This document shows positions 1-8,630 of a DNA stretch of 64,000 nt, piece after piece; position 1 is the first letter of the stretch; every line of letters starts with the position of its first letter. Position numbers and translations under genes: made by a program. The notes beneath the pieces are model-generated. The model ran no database searches. It was not told where the DNA came from and saw only the letters and a program-made list of their open reading frames with translations. This DNA comes from Cupriavidus basilensis (GTDB lineage: Bacteria; Pseudomonadota; Gammaproteobacteria; Burkholderiales; Burkholderiaceae), in NCBI RefSeq assembly GCF_000832305.1, contig NZ_CP010536.1:372001-436000 (forward strand), read 5' to 3'.

Positions 1-70
1 TGGCCAGCCAGCGTGGAGCGGCGCGAGCGCGGGGGCAGGGGCAACAGCACAAGCGCTCGGCGGGGTTCAG

Positions 71-865
71 ATGGAGCATGCGCAGGTGCGGCAGGCCGGC
101 GACGTGATACTCGACCTGCAGAATATTTCGTTGGCCTTCGGCGGCGTGAAGGCGCTGACCGATATCTCGTTTGACGTGCGCGAGCATGAGATCCGCGCCA
201 TCATCGGCCCCAACGGCGCGGGCAAGAGCTCGATGCTCAATGTGATCAACGGGGTCTACCACCCGCAGCAAGGGCGCATCGTGTTTCGTGGCGAGGAACG
301 GCGCAAGATGCATCCCACCGCCGCGGCGCGCCAGGGCATCGCGCGCACTTTCCAGAATATCGCGCTGTTCAAGGGCATGACCGTGCTCGACAACATCATG
401 ACCGGGCGCAACACCAGGTTCCGCAGCGGCCTGCTGGCCAACGCGCTGTGGTGGGGCCCGGCGCGCAACGAGGAAATGCAGCACCGGCGCAAGGTCGAGG
501 AGGTGATCGATTTCCTCGAGATCCAGGCGATCCGCAAGACGCCGGTGGGGCGCCTGCCGTACGGCTTGCAAAAGCGCGTGGAGCTGGCACGCGCGCTGGC
601 GGCCGAGCCTTCGATGCTGCTGCTCGACGAGCCGATGGCCGGCATGAACGTGGAAGAGAAGCAGGACATGTGCCGCTTCATCCTGGACGTGAACCATCAG
701 TTCGGCACCACCATCGTGCTGATCGAGCACGACATGGGCGTGGTGATGGACATCTCCGACCGCGTGGTGGTGCTGGACTACGGCAAGAAGATCGGCGACG
801 GCACGCCGGAAGCGGTGAAGGCCAACCCGGATGTGATTCGCGCCTATCTGGGCGCTGGTCACTGA
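71..865 (+). CDS. livG: Branched-chain amino acid-type ABC transporter ATPase (LivG family)
   Basis: This is one of two ATPase subunits of an importer for branched-chain amino acids or, given the CoA ligase downstream, related organic acids. The 264-residue protein has a Walker A motif GPNGAGKSS at about 46-54, a degenerate signature region (YGLQKR) and a Walker B LLLDEP followed by the D-loop and switch histidine (IEHDMG). The LivG hallmark is a longer insert after Walker A with the FQNI(A)LF Q-loop. The frame stays open upstream to the window edge and the ribosome site before this ATG is weak, so a start outside the window is possible. It is the first gene of a five-gene transporter cluster on the same strand. 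Confidence 0.9.
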   Translation: MEHAQVRQAGDVILDLQNISLAFGGVKALTDISFDVREHEIRAIIGPNGAGKSSMLNVINGVYHPQQGRIVFRGEERRKMHPTAAARQGIARTFQNIALFKGMTVLDNIMTGRNTRFRSGLLANALWWGPARNEEMQHRRKVEEVIDFLEIQAIRKTPVGRLPYGLQKRVELARALAAEPSMLLLDEPMAGMNVEEKQDMCRFILDVNHQFGTTIVLIEHDMGVVMDISDRVVVLDYGKKIGDGTPEAVKANPDVIRAYLGAGH

Positions 866-889
866 TGCAGCTGCAAGACAAGGACAACC

Positions 890-1804
890 ATGACGTTCTT
901 CTTTGAAATCCTGATCGGCGGCTTATTGTCGGGGTTGATGTACTCGCTGGTGGCACTGGGGTTCGTGCTGATCTACAAGGCATCGGGCGTGTTCAACTTC
1001 GCGCAGGGCGCGATGGTGTACTTTGCCGCGCTGGCGGTGGTGGGGCTGATGGACAAGGGCCTGCCAATGTGGGCGGCCGTGATCGGCGCGTTTGGCGTGA
1101 TGGTGGTGGTCGGCATCAGCACCGAACGGCTGGTGCTGCGCAAGCTGGTGAACCAGCCACCCATCACGCTGTTCATGGCCACCATCGGGCTGTCTTTCTT
1201 CCTCGAGGGGCTGGGGCCGTTGTTGTTCGGCAATGAAGTGCGCCCGATCAACCTTGGCATCGTCGACGAGCCCATCGAAGCCATTCTGACGCGCTTCAAT
1301 ATCGTGGTATCCAGGTTCGACCTGGCGGCGGCGGGCATCGCCGGCATCCTGGTGGGCACGCTGGCGCTGTTCTTCCAGTACACCAAGGTGGGCCGTGCAT
1401 TGCGCGCGGTGGCGGACGATCACCAGGCGGCGCTGTCGCTGGGGATTCCGCTGCAGCATATCTGGGCCATTGTCTGGGGCGTGGCGGGCTTCGTGGCGCT
1501 GGTGGCGGGCATGCTGTGGGGCTCGCGCAATGGCGTGCAGTTTGCGCTGACGCTGACCGCGTTGAAGGCGTTGCCGGTGCTGATCCTGGGCGGCTTTACC
1601 TCGGTGCCCGGCGCCATCGTCGGCGGGCTGATCATCGGGGCTTCGGAGAAGCTGGCCGAGATCTATATCCCGCCCGTGTTCCAGTCCGCGTTTGGCGGCA
1701 ACTTCGGCGGCATCGAAGGCTGGTTCCCCTATGTGTTTGCGTTGTTGTTCCTGCTGGTGCGGCCCGAGGGGCTGTTCGGTGAGAAACACATCGATCGTGT
1801 CTGA
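890..1804 (+). CDS. livH: Branched-chain amino acid-type ABC permease (LivH family)
   Basis: This is an inner-membrane permease subunit of the importer. The 304-residue protein is almost entirely hydrophobic helices. It carries the family hallmark LxxGLMYSLVALGFVLIYKASGVFNFAQGAMV near the N-terminus and the EAA-like loop around GRALRAVADDHQAALSLGI at about 165-185, which contacts the ATPases. It follows livG by 24 bp and precedes livM by 26 bp, so one transcript is likely. It differs from classical LivH mainly in substrate, which cannot be read from this subunit. Confidence 0.92.
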   Translation: MTFFFEILIGGLLSGLMYSLVALGFVLIYKASGVFNFAQGAMVYFAALAVVGLMDKGLPMWAAVIGAFGVMVVVGISTERLVLRKLVNQPPITLFMATIGLSFFLEGLGPLLFGNEVRPINLGIVDEPIEAILTRFNIVVSRFDLAAAGIAGILVGTLALFFQYTKVGRALRAVADDHQAALSLGIPLQHIWAIVWGVAGFVALVAGMLWGSRNGVQFALTLTALKALPVLILGGFTSVPGAIVGGLIIGASEKLAEIYIPPVFQSAFGGNFGGIEGWFPYVFALLFLLVRPEGLFGEKHIDRV

Positions 1805-1830
1805 CCGGCCCGCGCCTCAGGAGAGAAAAC

Positions 1831-2907
1831 ATGTTCTACCGTGAATCCGGCCAGTTCAAGACCACCTACGTTGCCGACAGCCAGATCTTCCCCATCCGCC
1901 AGGACCGCATCGGCTTTGCGGTGCTGATGGCGGTGGCCTTCGTGGCGATCCCGCTGCTGGGTTCGGAGTACTGGTTCTCGGCCATCCTGATCCCGTTCCT
2001 GATCTTCGCGCTGGCCGCGCTCGGGCTCAATATCCTGACGGGCTACGCGGGGCAGCTCTCGCTCGGCACCGCGGCGTTCATGGCGGTGGGCGCTTACGCG
2101 GCCTACAACTTCCAGCTGCGCATCGAGGGCCTGCCGGTGCTGCTGACCTTTATCCTCGCCGGCTTGTCGGCGGCGATGGTGGGCGTGGCGTTCGGCCTGC
2201 CGTCGCTGCGCATCAAGGGCTTCTATCTTGCGGTGGCGACGCTGGCAGCGCAGTTCTTCGTGGTGTGGGCGCTGACCAAGTTTCCCTGGTTCTCCAACAA
2301 CAGCTCATCGGGCGTGATCACCGCGCAGCAGTTGAACCTGTTCGGCATCGCCATCGATACGCCGGTGAAGAAGTACCTCTTCGTGCTGATGCTGGTGACG
2401 GTGCTGGCCATCGTGGCCAAGAACCTGGTGCGCTCTTCCACCGGGCGCGCCTGGATGTCGGTGCGCGACATGGACGTGGCGGCGGAGGTGATCGGCATCC
2501 CGCTGATGCGCACCAAGCTGCTGGCCTTTGCCGTGAGCTCGTTCTACTGCGGCGTGGCGGGCGCGCTCTATGCGTTCTGCTACCTGGGCTCGGTCGAGCC
2601 GGACGGTTTTTCGCTCGACCTTTCCTTCCGTGTGCTGTTCATGATCATCATCGGCGGCGTGGGCAGCATCCTCGGCTCGTTCCTGGGTGCGGCCTTCATC
2701 CTGCTGCTGCCGATCTTCCTGGACATCGCGCTGCCACCGCTGGCTGCGCTGCTGCACCTGCCCTTTACCAACGCCGCTGTGTCGCATATCCAGTTGATGG
2801 TGTTCGGCGGGCTGATCATCTTCTTCCTGGTGGTGGAGCCGCATGGCCTGGCGCGGATGTGGCAGATCGCGAAGGAGAAGCTGCGGCTCTGGCCATTCCC
2901 CCATTGA
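1831..2907 (+). CDS. livM: Branched-chain amino acid-type ABC permease (LivM family)
   Basis: This is the second permease subunit, 358 residues, with about ten predicted membrane segments after a hydrophilic N-terminus of about 25 residues. The family motif LNILTGYAGQLSLGTAAFMAVGAY is at about 70-93 and the ATPase-contact loop GRAWMSVRDMDVAAEVIGIP is near 207-226. A good ribosome site (GGAGAG) precedes the ATG. Pairing with LivH in the same transcript gives the heterodimeric channel. Confidence 0.92.
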   Translation: MFYRESGQFKTTYVADSQIFPIRQDRIGFAVLMAVAFVAIPLLGSEYWFSAILIPFLIFALAALGLNILTGYAGQLSLGTAAFMAVGAYAAYNFQLRIEGLPVLLTFILAGLSAAMVGVAFGLPSLRIKGFYLAVATLAAQFFVVWALTKFPWFSNNSSSGVITAQQLNLFGIAIDTPVKKYLFVLMLVTVLAIVAKNLVRSSTGRAWMSVRDMDVAAEVIGIPLMRTKLLAFAVSSFYCGVAGALYAFCYLGSVEPDGFSLDLSFRVLFMIIIGGVGSILGSFLGAAFILLLPIFLDIALPPLAALLHLPFTNAAVSHIQLMVFGGLIIFFLVVEPHGLARMWQIAKEKLRLWPFPH

Positions 2908-2994
2908 GTCTCATCGCATTGACGTTTTTTGGTTCGGCACAAGAGAAACGGGTATTCCATAACAAACACACCTGCCAAGGTGAAGGAGACTGTC

Positions 2995-4329
2995 ATGACC
3001 ATCCTGATTCGCAATCTGCAGCGCATAGCCCTGGCGATGGGGGCGTCGGCCGCACTGCTGGCGCCGCTGGCGGTGCAGGCGCAAAGCGGCGAGCAGTTCG
3101 TCGCGCTGCCAAGCTATCGCGTCGGCCCTTATGGCGCCAACGGACAGTCCTTTTATGGCGGCTTCGTCGACTACCTGAACTACGTCAACCTCAAGGACGG
3201 GGGCGTGAACGGCGTCAAGCTGTCGTGGGAAGAGTGCGAGACGGAGTACAACAACGCCAAGGGCGTGGAGTGCTACGAGCGGCTCAAGGGCAAGAGCCCC
3301 ATGAGCAAGGGCACCGCGTACCACACCATGTCGACCGGCATCTCCTACGCGCTGGTGGACAAGACCGCGGGCGACAAGGTGCCGCTGGTGATGATGGGAT
3401 ATGGCCGCACCGATGCGGTCGACGGTTCGGTCTTCCCCTATGCCTTCCCGCTGGTCACCACCTACCAGATGCAGGTCTCGGCCATCGTCAAGTTCCTGGC
3501 GGGCAAGAACGGCGGCTCGCTGGCAGGCAAGAAGATCGTCTACCTGTATCACGACTCCGCTTATGGCAAGGAGCCGATCGTGGCGCTGGAAGCCGAAGCC
3601 AAGCTCGGCAAGTTCAATCTGGTCGAGATCCCGGTGGCGCACCCCGGCAACGAGCAGGGCGCGCAGTGGCTGAAGATCCGCCAGGAGAATCCTGACTACG
3701 TGATCTTCTGGGGCTGGGGCGTGATGAACCAGACCGCGCTCAAGGCGGCGCAAAAGGTGGGCTTCGCGCGCGACAAGATGATTGGCTCATGGTGGGCAGG
3801 TTCGGAAGAAGACACCGTGCCCGCCGGCGATGCGGCCAAGGGCTATATGAGCGCAACCTGGAACGTGGCGGGCAGGGGCGTGTCGCTGATCGCCGATATC
3901 GACAAGGTGGTCTACGGCGCCGGCAAGGGCAATATGCAGGACCGCAACAAGGTTGGCTCGGTGCTCTACAACCGTGGCGTGTCCGCGGCCGTGGTGACGG
4001 TGGAAGCGATCCGCGTGGCGCAGGCCAGGTATGGCAAGGGCAAGGTCATGAGCGGCGAAGACATGCGCTGGGCATTCGAGAACCTGAACGTGAACAATGC
4101 GCGCCTGCAGCAGCTGGGCGCCACGGGCTTGCTGCCGGAGATCAAGACCAGCTGCGACAACCACGAAGGCTCGGGCAAGGTGAAGATCCAGCAGTGGGAT
4201 GGCACCAAGTGGGTCGTCGTGTCGGACTGGATCGAAGGCAACAAGAACCTGATCCATCCGCTGTTCAAGGCGAGTGCCGCGCAGTTCGCGAAAGAGAAGG
4301 GCATCTCGCCTGCCTGCATGAAGTCTTGA
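2995..4329 (+). CDS. Periplasmic substrate-binding protein of the ABC importer
   Basis: This is the solute receptor for the LivGHMF-type importer. The 444-residue protein starts at the ATG preceded by AAGGAGA; a further-upstream TTG would add 22 residues and place the signal peptide internally, so it is rejected. The N-terminus is a signal peptide (two Arg/Asn, hydrophobic stretch, cleavage after VQAQA-like AVQAQ, about residue 29). The rest fits periplasmic-binding fold type I of the LivK/AmiC class but is longer than amino-acid LivJ/LivK proteins (about 345 mature residues), as is common for versions serving aromatic or other carboxylates. The substrate is not determined by sequence alone. 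Confidence 0.88.
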   Translation: MTILIRNLQRIALAMGASAALLAPLAVQAQSGEQFVALPSYRVGPYGANGQSFYGGFVDYLNYVNLKDGGVNGVKLSWEECETEYNNAKGVECYERLKGKSPMSKGTAYHTMSTGISYALVDKTAGDKVPLVMMGYGRTDAVDGSVFPYAFPLVTTYQMQVSAIVKFLAGKNGGSLAGKKIVYLYHDSAYGKEPIVALEAEAKLGKFNLVEIPVAHPGNEQGAQWLKIRQENPDYVIFWGWGVMNQTALKAAQKVGFARDKMIGSWWAGSEEDTVPAGDAAKGYMSATWNVAGRGVSLIADIDKVVYGAGKGNMQDRNKVGSVLYNRGVSAAVVTVEAIRVAQARYGKGKVMSGEDMRWAFENLNVNNARLQQLGATGLLPEIKTSCDNHEGSGKVKIQQWDGTKWVVVSDWIEGNKNLIHPLFKASAAQFAKEKGISPACMKS

Positions 4330-4364
4330 TCCGGGCGCTGCAAGGCGTTTGTTGATTGTTGTCG

Positions 4365-4396
4365 TCTGCGCTCGCCCGCATGCGGGCGAGCGCAGA
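4365..4396. repeat. 32-bp perfect palindrome between binding-protein gene and livF
   Basis: Two 16-base arms, TCTGCGCTCGCCCGCA and its exact complement, abut with no spacer at 4380/4381. In RNA this makes a very stable hairpin 35 bases downstream of the binding-protein stop codon and 35 bases before the livF ATG. There is no T-tract, so it is not a standard terminator. Its position suits a 3'-end stabiliser that keeps the binding-protein part of the transcript abundant, as in other importer operons, but that role is inferred. Confidence 0.85.
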
Positions 4397-4431
4397 TGAA
4401 GCCAGCCAGGAACCACCAACCGAGCCGCACC

Positions 4432-5247
4432 ATGAGCCTGTTGTCCGTCAACAATATCGAAGTCATCTACGACCACGTCATCCTGGTGCTCAAGGGCGTT
4501 TCCCTCGAGGTGCCCGAGGGGCGGATCGTGGCGCTGCTGGGCGCCAACGGCGCGGGCAAGACCACCACGCTCAAGGCCATCTCCAACCTGCTGCACGCCG
4601 AGCGCGGCGATGTCACCAAGGGCTCGATCGAGTACCGCGGCAACCGGGTCGACCGGCTCACGCCCAACGAGCTGGTCAAGCGCGGGGTGATCCAGGTGAT
4701 GGAGGGCCGGCATTGCTTCGCCCACCTGACGCTGGAGGAAAACCTGCTGACCGGCGCCTATACGCGCGGCTTGTCGCGCAGCGAAACACGCGATGCGCTG
4801 GAGCGCATCTACGACTACTTCCCACGCCTGAAGACGCGCCGCAAGTCGCAGGCGGGCTACACCTCGGGCGGCGAGCAGCAGATGTGCGCGATCGGCCGGG
4901 CCATGATGGCCAAGCCCAGCATGATCCTGCTCGATGAGCCATCGATGGGGCTGGCGCCGCAGATCGTGGAGGAGATCTTCGAGATCGTGCGCGACCTGAA
5001 CCAGCGCGAGAAGGTCAGCTTCCTGCTGGCCGAGCAGAACACCATGGTGGCGCTGCGCTATGCGGACTACGGCTACATCCTGGAGAACGGCCGCGTGGTG
5101 ATGGATGGCGCGGCCGAGGCGCTGCGCACGAATGAGGATGTGAAGGAGTTCTACCTGGGCGTCGCCGCGAATGATGCAGAGGGCGGCGGGAGAAGCTCCT
5201 TCCGCGACGTGAAGAGCTATCGCCGGCGCAAGCGCTGGCTCGCCTGA
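4432..5247 (+). CDS. livF: Branched-chain amino acid-type ABC transporter ATPase (LivF family)
   Basis: This is the second ATPase subunit, 271 residues. Walker A is GANGAGKTT at about 37-45, the signature is YTSGGEQQMCAIGRAMMAKP, and Walker B is MILLDEPSMGLAP with the switch region LAEQN. The start MSLLSVNNIEVIYDH matches family N-termini; the ATG at 4396 lies in the upstream palindrome and is less likely. Most LivF proteins end shortly after the FYLG motif; here a further basic tail of about 28 residues ending in YRRRKRWLA follows. Confidence 0.9.
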   Translation: MSLLSVNNIEVIYDHVILVLKGVSLEVPEGRIVALLGANGAGKTTTLKAISNLLHAERGDVTKGSIEYRGNRVDRLTPNELVKRGVIQVMEGRHCFAHLTLEENLLTGAYTRGLSRSETRDALERIYDYFPRLKTRRKSQAGYTSGGEQQMCAIGRAMMAKPSMILLDEPSMGLAPQIVEEIFEIVRDLNQREKVSFLLAEQNTMVALRYADYGYILENGRVVMDGAAEALRTNEDVKEFYLGVAANDAEGGGRSSFRDVKSYRRRKRWLA

Positions 5248-5407
5248 GAAGCGCGCAAGCCTGCCGCGCGAACCGTGCTCGACGGCGCTCCTCAACGCTG
5301 CCTCGGGTCGCTCGCAACGGCTTCTTCGCGCCTCTCGATGCGCATCCGGCGCATCCGACATTAAACAGTACGGTTCATCACGCGACCACCTACGCGAACT
5401 ACGCACC

Positions 5408-6658
5408 ATGCCTGAATACTTCGATTCGCTTGAAACGCGCGCCCCGGCCGCCCGCTTGCAGGCCTTGCTGGACGCGTTGTCGCGCCAGGTTGCGCATGCC
5501 AAGGCGCATGCGCCTTACTTCGCGCAGGTGCTGCGCGACGTGGATCCGCGCGCGCTGGACTCACGCGCTGCGTTGGCGGCGCTGCCGGTGACGCGCAAGT
5601 CCGAGATGACGGCGCGGCAAAAGACCATGCCGCCGCTGGGCGGGCTGAATGCGACGCCGCTGGGCGGCCTGCGCCACATCTTCCAGTCGCCCGGACCGAT
5701 CCACGAGCCCGACGGGCATGGTGCCGACTGGTGGCGGATCGCGCGCGCGATGTTCGCCGCGGGCTTCCGCTCGGGCGATCTCGTCTACAACACCTTCTCC
5801 TACCACTTCACGCCGGCCGGCATGATGATGGAAACCGGCGCGCATCGGCTGGGTTGCTGTGTGTTTCCGGCGGGCGTGGGACAGACCGAATCGCAGGTGC
5901 AGGCGATGGCGAGCCTGCAGCCGGCGGCCTACGCGGGCACGCCATCCTTTCTCAAGCTGCTGCTGGAGAAGGGCGACGAGCTCGGCTTGCCCTGCCAGGG
6001 CCTGACGAAGGCGCTGGTGTCTGGCGAGGCATTGCCGCCATCACTGCGCGCCTGGTTCACCGAGCGCGGCATCCGCGTGCAGCAGATGTACGGCAGCGCC
6101 GACGTGGGCCTGATCGCCTACGAGACGCAGGGCGGCGACGGCTGGGTGGTGGACGAGAATGTGCTGGTGGAGATCGTCGAGCCAGGCGGCACGCAGCCCA
6201 TGCCTGACGGCGAGACCGGCGAGGTGGTGGTCACGGTGCTGGGCAACGGCGACTATCCGCTGATTCGCTTCGGCACTGGGGACCTGTCGGCGTTCGTGGC
6301 CGGCTCGGACGAGCGCGCCAGCCCGTGCGGGCGCACCAACCAGCGGCTCAAGGGCTGGCTGGGACGCGCCGACCAGACCACCAAGGTCAAGGGCATGTTC
6401 GTGCATCCCGGGCAGGTGGGCGAGGTGGTGCGGCGCCATCCCGAGGTGCGCGCCGCGCGCCTGGTGGTGACGGGCAGCGTGGGTGCCGACGTGATGACGC
6501 TGCATTGCGACGCCGCGCGCGACGACGCGGCGCTGGCACAGGCCATTGGCGAATCGCTGCGCGAGGTGATGCGCCTGCGCGGCGAGGTGCGCTTCGTTGC
6601 GGCGGGCTCGCTGCTGCAGGATGGCAAGGTGATCGAGGACGCGCGGCGCTACGACTGA
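5408..6658 (+). CDS. Phenylacetate-CoA ligase-like AMP-forming enzyme
   Basis: This is a member of the ANL adenylating family, closest to PaaK-type aryl-CoA ligases, which convert a carboxylic acid, ATP and CoA to acyl-CoA. In its 416 residues I see the adenylate-binding region MYGSADVGLIAYE, the family core VVVTVLGNGDYPLIRFGTGDLSA with the conserved Asp, and the hinge region RLKGWLGRADQTTKVKGMFVHPGQV. The classical phosphate loop TSGTTG is not evident; FQSPGP occupies that place, as in related shortened PaaK homologues. It lies 160 bp after livF, which suggests that the transported acid is activated by this enzyme. Confidence 0.82.
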   Translation: MPEYFDSLETRAPAARLQALLDALSRQVAHAKAHAPYFAQVLRDVDPRALDSRAALAALPVTRKSEMTARQKTMPPLGGLNATPLGGLRHIFQSPGPIHEPDGHGADWWRIARAMFAAGFRSGDLVYNTFSYHFTPAGMMMETGAHRLGCCVFPAGVGQTESQVQAMASLQPAAYAGTPSFLKLLLEKGDELGLPCQGLTKALVSGEALPPSLRAWFTERGIRVQQMYGSADVGLIAYETQGGDGWVVDENVLVEIVEPGGTQPMPDGETGEVVVTVLGNGDYPLIRFGTGDLSAFVAGSDERASPCGRTNQRLKGWLGRADQTTKVKGMFVHPGQVGEVVRRHPEVRAARLVVTGSVGADVMTLHCDAARDDAALAQAIGESLREVMRLRGEVRFVAAGSLLQDGKVIEDARRYD

Positions 6659-7119
6659 GCGCGATCGCGGCCGGGGGGCGGAGCAGCATGGCCGCCGGCG
6701 GGCCGCGTCGGCAGCCACACCAGCCACGCGCTGACGGCCGCGGCGATGGCGACCAGTGTCAGCGAGGCCAGCGGACGTTCGCGCATCAGCCATGCGGTGG
6801 TGCCCATCGACAGCGACATCATGCCAACGGCCAACTGCTTGGCGCGCAGGGGAATGCTGCGATGGGCCTGCCAGTCACGCACCAGCGGGCCGAAGCGCGG
6901 ATGCGCAATCAGTCGCGCATGGAAGCGCTCCGAGCCGCGCGCGAAACACGCGGCGGCCAGCAAGACGAAAGGCGTGGTCGGCAGCACAGGCAGGAAGATG
7001 CCGACGATGCCCAGCAGCAGGCTGAGCACGCCGAGCGCCACCCACAGCCCGCGCAGCGCGCGTTGCCTGCGGCTGTGCGCGGCGGGCGGGGCGGGACGGA
7101 TGGGCGTAGCGGCTGGCAA
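6649..7119 (-). CDS. DUF454 (YbaN-like) inner-membrane protein
   Basis: This is a small membrane protein of unknown function. The DUF454 signature LGVLSLLLGIVGIFLPVLPTTPFVLLAAACFARGSERFHARLIAHPRFGP is clear. Three or four hydrophobic segments follow. I place the start at a TTG just after the stop codon of the upstream nitronate monooxygenase gene, giving 156 residues; CTG or other starts a few codons away are possible since the frame is open far upstream. The 3' end overlaps the convergent CoA ligase gene by 10 bp. Confidence 0.75.
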   Translation of the reverse strand: MPAATPIRPAPPAAHSRRQRALRGLWVALGVLSLLLGIVGIFLPVLPTTPFVLLAAACFARGSERFHARLIAHPRFGPLVRDWQAHRSIPLRAKQLAVGMMSLSMGTTAWLMRERPLASLTLVAIAAAVSAWLVWLPTRPAGGHAAPPPGRDRAQS

Positions 7120-7124
7120 CGCGC

Positions 7125-8102
7125 TCAGACCGCGAGCCCCAGGCGGGCGCGTGCGTCGTTGTACTCGGTCTTCATGCGCGCCACGATTTCGCCGGCGGTG
7201 GGGATGTCGTGGATCTGGCCCACGCCCTGGCCGGCGCCCCAGACGTCCTTCCATGCCTTGGCCTTGGAGGCGCCGCTGGAAAAGTCCATCTTGGTCTTGT
7301 CCGCCTGCGGCAGGTTGGCGGGATCCAGCCCCGAGGCCTCGATGCTCTCGCGGATGTAGTTGCCGTGCACGCCGGTAAACAGGTTTGTGTAGATGATGTC
7401 GGCCGCGGCGGAGGTGGTGATCGACTGCTTGTAGGACTCGCTGGCATGGGCTTCCTGCGAGGCAATGAAGCGGGTGCCGACGTAAGCGAAGTCCGCGCCC
7501 ATGGCCTGCGCGGCCAGCACGGATTCGCCGGTGGCAATCGAGCCCGACAGCGCGATCACGCCGTCGAAGATCTTGCGCACTTCGCCCACCAGCGCGAACG
7601 GCGACAGCGTGCCGGCATGGCCGCCGGCGCCAGCCGCCACCAGGATCAGCCCGTCCACGCCGGCCTCGATCGCCTTCTCGGCGTGGCGGATGCTGATCAC
7701 ATCGTGCAGAACGATGCCGCCATAGCTGTGCACGGCGTCGATCATCTCCTTGGGCGGCGCGCGCAGCGAGGTGATGAAGATGGGTACCTTGTGGTCCACG
7801 CACACCTTGATGTCATGCTCCAGCCGCACATTGGAGGTGTGCACGATCTGGTTGACGGCGATCGGCCCGACCGGCTTGCCCGGGTTGGCGGCGCGGAAGG
7901 CGGCGAGATCGTCTTCCATCTGCGTGAGCCAGTCGCCCAGCATCTCGGCGGGGCGCGCGTTCAGCGCGGGGAAGGAACCGACGATGCCGGCCTTGCACTG
8001 CGCCAGCACCAGCTCGGGGTAGCTGACGATGAACATCGGCGAGGAAATCACTGGCAGCGCCAGGTTTTGCAGGACCTGGGGCAATTGTTTGGCGGCGGGC
8101 AT
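7125..8102 (-). CDS. Nitronate monooxygenase (2-nitropropane dioxygenase family)
   Basis: This FMN enzyme oxidises alkyl nitronates to carbonyl compounds and nitrite, a detoxifying activity. The 325-residue TIM-barrel protein starts LPVISSPMFIVSYPELVLAQCKAGIVGSFP. It includes GVDGLILVAAGAGGHAG, which is the FMN phosphate-binding and catalytic region (class I NMOs carry a conserved His near GGH), and the later ALSGSIATG and ADFAYVGTRF segments. The gene is followed within a few bases by the DUF454 gene. The upstream region has a TATAAT box and a 12-bp palindrome described separately. Confidence 0.9.
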   Translation of the reverse strand: MPAAKQLPQVLQNLALPVISSPMFIVSYPELVLAQCKAGIVGSFPALNARPAEMLGDWLTQMEDDLAAFRAANPGKPVGPIAVNQIVHTSNVRLEHDIKVCVDHKVPIFITSLRAPPKEMIDAVHSYGGIVLHDVISIRHAEKAIEAGVDGLILVAAGAGGHAGTLSPFALVGEVRKIFDGVIALSGSIATGESVLAAQAMGADFAYVGTRFIASQEAHASESYKQSITTSAAADIIYTNLFTGVHGNYIRESIEASGLDPANLPQADKTKMDFSSGASKAKAWKDVWGAGQGVGQIHDIPTAGEIVARMKTEYNDARARLGLAV

Positions 8103-8147
8103 GGCGTCTCCTGGACCACGAACGGGCGCCGGTGGCGCCCTGGATAT

Positions 8148-8166
8148 GAACGATCGTTCGATTATA
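8148..8166 (-). promoter_or_regulatory. TATAAT box with GAACGATCGTTC operator-like palindrome
   Basis: On the minus strand a perfect TATAAT (complement of 8161-8166) is followed one base later by the 12-bp palindrome GAACGATCGTTC (8148-8159). The palindrome covers the expected transcription start of the nitronate monooxygenase gene 46 bp further on. Palindromes of this form are typical TetR-family operators. No good -35 hexamer is visible. No TetR gene is in the neighbourhood. Confidence 0.6.
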
Positions 8167-8278
8167 GGGAGTTTCGGCTGGCGGGCGTTAGACGGGCGTT
8201 AGAAGGGGCTGTCTACCGTGGCCATCCATCGGGACAAGCTGCGGGGGCAGTCTTTGTGACCCACACCGTTCTCCGCGC

Positions 8279-8422
8279 CATCTCAACGCCGTTGCCGGCT
8301 GGCGCGAAGCGCCGTTCTTTTCCGATGACGAGATCGCCGAGCCTGGCTTTGCCATCGTCACGATCAACGCGTGGAACCTGCTCAACGTGAGTTTTCGCAA
8401 CCCGATCCCGGAAAAGGCGTAA
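8279..8422 (+). pseudogene. Remnant of an AhpD-like carboxymuconolactone decarboxylase family gene
   Basis: The plus frame ending at the TAA at 8420-8422 encodes LNAVAGWREAPFFSD followed by DEIAEPGFAIVTINAWNLL and NVSFRNPIPEKA. These are the middle and C-terminal signatures of AhpD-like proteins (LxxLxGWREAPFFS and EIVxLxFAIxTINAWNRLxVxFR), joined directly, although some 50 residues normally lie between them. There is no start codon or recognisable N-terminal half with the CxxC site. An internal deletion at the short similarity FFSD/FSDDE plus loss of the 5' part explains this. It lies alone in a gap of about 590 bp. Confidence 0.75.
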
Positions 8423-8460
8423 CGCGAAAAAAGGCATGACGCCAGCCCGAAGCAGCGAAC

Positions 8461-8486
8461 AAAAAAAACCCCGCTACGCCGCGGGG
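8461..8486 (-). terminator. Second intrinsic terminator-like hairpin downstream of the methyltransferase gene
   Basis: On the minus strand a six-pair stem CCCCGC/GCGGGG with a six-base loop is followed by eight T. It lies about 145 bp beyond the first terminator and may be a fail-safe. Confidence 0.6.
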
Positions 8487-8630
8487 CAACTACCACGAAG
8501 ACTGATAGGAAGAGGCGGGAGGGCACCTGCCAATGCCGCATCCGCACAGCGGACTATAGGCGGCGTTTGTGACGGACTGAAGGCGCTCGCGTGAAGACGG
8601 GATGACGGCCGCGCGCGCGGCATGCCCATG

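Noticed and set aside
3787..5502. Antisense open frame of 571 codons opposite the binding-protein and livF genes
   Set aside because: The plus-strand genes are well supported, and the antisense translation has no recognisable domain.
6649..7803. A 384-codon minus frame that would make a large fusion protein
   Set aside because: Only its last 150 codons match a family (DUF454); the rest is the wrong-frame shadow of nitronate monooxygenase.
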